In this document: positions 6,488-8,449 of the stretch, one piece after another
Layout of the letters: each line of letters starts with the position of its first letter
Numbering within the stretch: the stretch's first letter is position 1
NCBI GenBank assembly: GCA_025363575.1
Contig: JANYDM010000109.1
Location: 1-8,449, forward strand
Direction of reading: 5' to 3'
Length of the DNA: 8,449 bases
From: Betaproteobacteria bacterium
GTDB taxonomy: Bacteria > Pseudomonadota > Gammaproteobacteria > Burkholderiales > SG8-41
Translations under genes and position numbers: made by a program
Notes under the pieces: generated by a model
What the model was told of the DNA's origin: nothing
Databases searched by the model: none
The model's input: only the letters and a program-made list of their open reading frames with translations

Positions 6488-7444
6488 ATGAAGGCGGTCG
6501 CGTTCTTGATGTTGTTGCCGGCGACCGCCGCGTACAGTGCGGGTGCAGCGCATACCTATCCGGTCAAGCCTATCCGCGTGATCGTCGGCCTGGCGCCGGG
6601 CGGCGCGACGGATATCGTGGCGCGCGCGCTCGCGCAGAAGCTGACCGATGGATTGGGACAAACCGTGGTCATCGACAATCGCGCCGGCGCCGCAGGAAGC
6701 ATCGGCAGCGCGCTAGCGGCGAATTCGCCGCCTGACGGATACACCGCGCTTATCGTGTCGAGCACGTACACGATCAACCCGAGCCTCTACAAGAAGCTGC
6801 CGTTCGACCCGGTGCGCGATCTGCAGCCGGTCACGTTGATTGCATCGTCGCCGTTCCTGCTGCTGGTGCACCCGTCGATTGCGGCCAAAACGCCACGCGA
6901 GCTGATCGCGCTTGCAAAGACACGGCAGCTTACGTTCGCGTCCGGCGGGATAGGCAGCTCCGGCCATCTTGCCGCCGAGCTATTCAGCAGCATGGCAGGC
7001 ATTGAATTGATCCACGTGCCTTACAAGGGCGCGGGCCCGGCGCTGATCGATACGCTGGGCGGGCAGGTGAACATGGTCATGAGCAGCATAGTGTCCGGCA
7101 TGCCGTATGCGAAAGCAGGTCGACTGCGCGCGCTCGCGATTACTTCGCGCAGCCGGTCCGCCGCGCTGCCGGAGCTGCCAACCATTTCCGAATCGGCGTT
7201 GCCCGGCTACGATTTCTCTTCGTGGTACGGATTGATGGTGCCCGCCGCGACGCCGCGCGCTATCATCGCGCGGCTGCATGACGAAACGGTAAAGGCATTG
7301 AAAGCGCCCGACCTGCAGCAGCGGCTGGCAAGCGAAGGCTGCGAGCCTGTCGGCAGCACGCCGGAACAGCTCGCGGCGCATATAAAAACCGAAATGGCGC
7401 GCTGGGCGAAGATAGTCAAGGCCAGCGGCATGCAGGCTGAATAA
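6488..7444 (+). CDS. Bug/TctC-family tripartite tricarboxylate transporter substrate-binding protein (second copy)
   Basis: The product has 318 residues. ATG 6488 lies 4 nt after the stop of the first copy. The N-terminus MKAVAFLMLLPATAAYSAGA is a short signal peptide, with cleavage expected near residues 20-21 before HTYPVKPIRVIVG. It keeps the family pattern: VGLAPGGATD (33-42), VVIDNRAGAAGSIG, ASGGIGSSGHLAAELF, HVPYKGAGPALIDTLGGQV, ELPTISESALPGYDFSSWYG and the C-terminal MARWAKIVKASGMQ. It is colinear with the preceding gene along its length, so the pair probably arose by tandem duplication and then diverged; ligand-loop differences (VGFSPGGGSD against VGLAPGGATD) suggest distinct preferences. 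It is co-transcribed with the first copy and with the regulator gene that starts 15 nt downstream. It is periplasmic, and its ligand is unknown. Confidence 0.93.
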   Translation: MKAVAFLMLLPATAAYSAGAAHTYPVKPIRVIVGLAPGGATDIVARALAQKLTDGLGQTVVIDNRAGAAGSIGSALAANSPPDGYTALIVSSTYTINPSLYKKLPFDPVRDLQPVTLIASSPFLLLVHPSIAAKTPRELIALAKTRQLTFASGGIGSSGHLAAELFSSMAGIELIHVPYKGAGPALIDTLGGQVNMVMSSIVSGMPYAKAGRLRALAITSRSRSAALPELPTISESALPGYDFSSWYGLMVPAATPRAIIARLHDETVKALKAPDLQQRLASEGCEPVGSTPEQLAAHIKTEMARWAKIVKASGMQAE

Positions 7445-7459
7445 CCGGGCGGAGCAACG

Positions 7460-8119
7460 ATGCCGAAATCGACCACGAGTTCCAAGTCCACCCCGTTGGG
7501 TGAGCTCGCCTACGCGAAACTGCATTCGGCGATCCAGGCCGGCACTTTCGAGCCGGGCAAGCGCATGATGGAAATCGAAATCGCGGCATGGCTGCAGATG
7601 AGCCGCACGCCGGCGCGCGACGCCATGCGGCGGCTCGAGAACGAAGGACTGCTCGTGCACGAGCCGCGCCAGGGGCTCGTGGTCGCGACGCTCGACCACG
7701 CTGCGGTTATCGAGCTTTACACGATGCGCGAAGTGCTCGAAGGCACAGCCGCACGGCTTGCTGCGCGCTATGCGTCCGAGCTCGAAGTCGAACAGCTGCT
7801 CGAATTGGTCGCGGTCGAAAAAAAGCTCAAAGGCAAATACCAGGAACTGGCTGAGCACAACCAGCGCTTCCACCGCGCGCTGCGTCAGGCGGCCCACAAC
7901 CGCTATCTGCTCCGCGCGCTGATTACCGTGCGGGATTCAATGGGGCTGCTCGGCAAATCGCAGATGACGATGCCGCACCGCGCCGCCACCGCTTTAAAAG
8001 AACATGAGCAGATCGTGCGTGCGATTGAGCAGCGTGACGCCGCCGCCGCGGAAGAAGCCGCGCGCACGCACGTGCGCGCGGCTCAGCGCGAGCGCATCAA
8101 GTCGTTCATGCCGGGGTAA
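7460..8119 (+). CDS. GntR-family transcriptional regulator, FCD (FadR-like) subfamily
   Basis: The product has 219 residues, typical of the subfamily. ATG 7460 has GGAG 5 nt upstream and lies 15 nt after the second binding-protein gene. The N-terminal winged helix-turn-helix spans about residues 13-75: LAYAKLHSAIQAGTFEPGKRM, then SRTPARDAMRRLENEGLLVHEPRQGLVV (49-76), where the recognition helix and wing lie. The C-terminal FCD all-helical domain starts near 80 and keeps probable metal- and ligand-binding positions: Asn134 and His138 in HNQRFH, His182 in KEHEQIV and His204 in THVRA. Asn in place of the more common Asp at the first position is a tolerated variant. Such proteins bind small carboxylates and usually repress adjacent catabolic genes. 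It is encoded last in the operon whose promoter bears the GTATAC pair, which would allow autoregulation. The effector is unknown but is plausibly the transported acid or a product. Confidence 0.93.
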   Translation: MPKSTTSSKSTPLGELAYAKLHSAIQAGTFEPGKRMMEIEIAAWLQMSRTPARDAMRRLENEGLLVHEPRQGLVVATLDHAAVIELYTMREVLEGTAARLAARYASELEVEQLLELVAVEKKLKGKYQELAEHNQRFHRALRQAAHNRYLLRALITVRDSMGLLGKSQMTMPHRAATALKEHEQIVRAIEQRDAAAAEEAARTHVRAAQRERIKSFMPG

Positions 8120-8129
8120 ATGGTGAACA

Positions 8130-8146
8130 TCCCCCTTCAAGGGGGA
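8130..8146. terminator. Perfect short palindrome between convergent genes, possible bidirectional terminator
   Basis: TCCCCCTT (8130-8137) and AAGGGGGA (8139-8146) are exact inverted repeats around one central C. They would form a GC-rich stem of about 6-7 bp with a small loop. It lies in the 52-nt gap between the GntR stop and the stop of the opposing enoyl-CoA hydratase gene. There is no run of T after it on the + strand, so a rho-independent function is uncertain. Confidence 0.45.
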
Positions 8147-8171
8147 CGTGAGAAATGCGCTGTGCGCTGAA

Positions 8172-8449
8172 TCAGTGGCCTTGAAACGCCGGCTTGCGCT
8201 TTTCCATGAACGCGTCGCGGCCCTCGATGTAATCTTTGCTCGCAAAACAGGCGTCGACCATTTTGTCGCACAAAGCAATGTCGCGCTGTGCTTCGTTTTT
8301 CCCCATTTCCTTGACGCTTTGCTTGACCGCAGCGATGGTTAGCGGAGCGTTGCCGGCTATCGTATTCGCATAGTCAAGCACGTATTTCTCGAGCTCGGCG
8401 ACGGGTAACATGCGGTTGATCAATCCCATCGTCAGCGCTTCCTGCGCGG
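8172..8449 (-). CDS. Enoyl-CoA hydratase/isomerase family protein, C-terminal part (partial)
   Basis: The frame enters from the right edge and stops at the TGA complementary to 8172-8174, giving about 92 residues of the C-terminus; the usual length is about 260. The first visible residues AQEALTMGLINRMLPVAELEKYVLDYA match the segment A-E-A-x-x-x-G-L-V-N-x-V-x-P of crotonases, which follows the active-site region. The last part, SKDYIEGRDAFMEKRKPAFQGH, matches the C-terminal consensus D-x-x-EG-x-x-AF-x-EKR-x-P-x-F-x-G. The catalytic Glu residues and oxyanion hole lie outside the window, so hydratase, isomerase and other crotonase activities cannot be told apart. It is convergent with the GntR gene and belongs to a separate leftward transcript; any link with the carboxylate genes is unproven. 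Confidence 0.88.
   Translation of the reverse strand, partial: AQEALTMGLINRMLPVAELEKYVLDYANTIAGNAPLTIAAVKQSVKEMGKNEAQRDIALCDKMVDACFASKDYIEGRDAFMEKRKPAFQGH

Noticed and set aside
6980..7897. A 305-codon open frame on the - strand spanning the end of the second Bug gene and the start of the GntR gene
   Set aside because: It crosses two well-supported genes and shows no motif; it is a GC-driven shadow frame.

Overview
The window looks like a chromosomal catabolic region of a GC-rich betaproteobacterium. The inference is Burkholderiales-like: two Bug/TctC-type periplasmic binding proteins in tandem, an FCD-type GntR regulator and dense operon packing are typical of that group. No rRNA, tRNA, insertion sequence, integrase or CRISPR array is visible.

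Layout. Positions 1-3836 (+) form one tightly packed run. It holds the 3' part of an MmgE/PrpD-family gene, a 40-codon small gene, an isocitrate lyase/PEP mutase superfamily gene, and the large and small subunits of an aconitase/isopropylmalate-isomerase-type hydro-lyase (LeuC/LeuD-like). A hairpin at about 3856-3894 separates this run from a convergent gene (3888-5378, -) for an FAD enzyme resembling tricarballylate dehydrogenase TcuA. From the divergent region 5379-5508 a second rightward run starts: two Bug/TctC binding proteins and a GntR/FCD regulator (to 8119). A second hairpin (8130-8146) separates it from a convergent gene, partial at the right edge, for an enoyl-CoA hydratase/isomerase.

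How the parts may work together (inference). The enzyme classes match successive steps on a tricarboxylate-like acid: capture in the periplasm (Bug proteins), FAD-dependent desaturation of a -CH2-CH- bond (TcuA-like), dehydration or hydration between citrate-, aconitate- and isocitrate-like forms (MmgE/PrpD and LeuCD-like), and carbon-carbon cleavage (isocitrate lyase-like). No citrate-type synthase is present in the window, so the substrate is probably taken up rather than made. The catalytic loop of the lyase lacks the usual Lys-Arg-Cys-Gly-His motif, and the small hydratase subunit carries unusual residues at its recognition loop. The substrate is therefore probably not plain methylisocitrate, isocitrate or isopropylmalate.

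The clearest regulatory signal is in the divergent region: a near-consensus sigma70 promoter (TTGACG, 17-nt spacer, TATACT) with two GTATAC elements exactly 10 bp apart. One overlaps the -10 box and one the expected transcription start. This is a strong candidate operator for the GntR protein encoded at the end of the same transcript.
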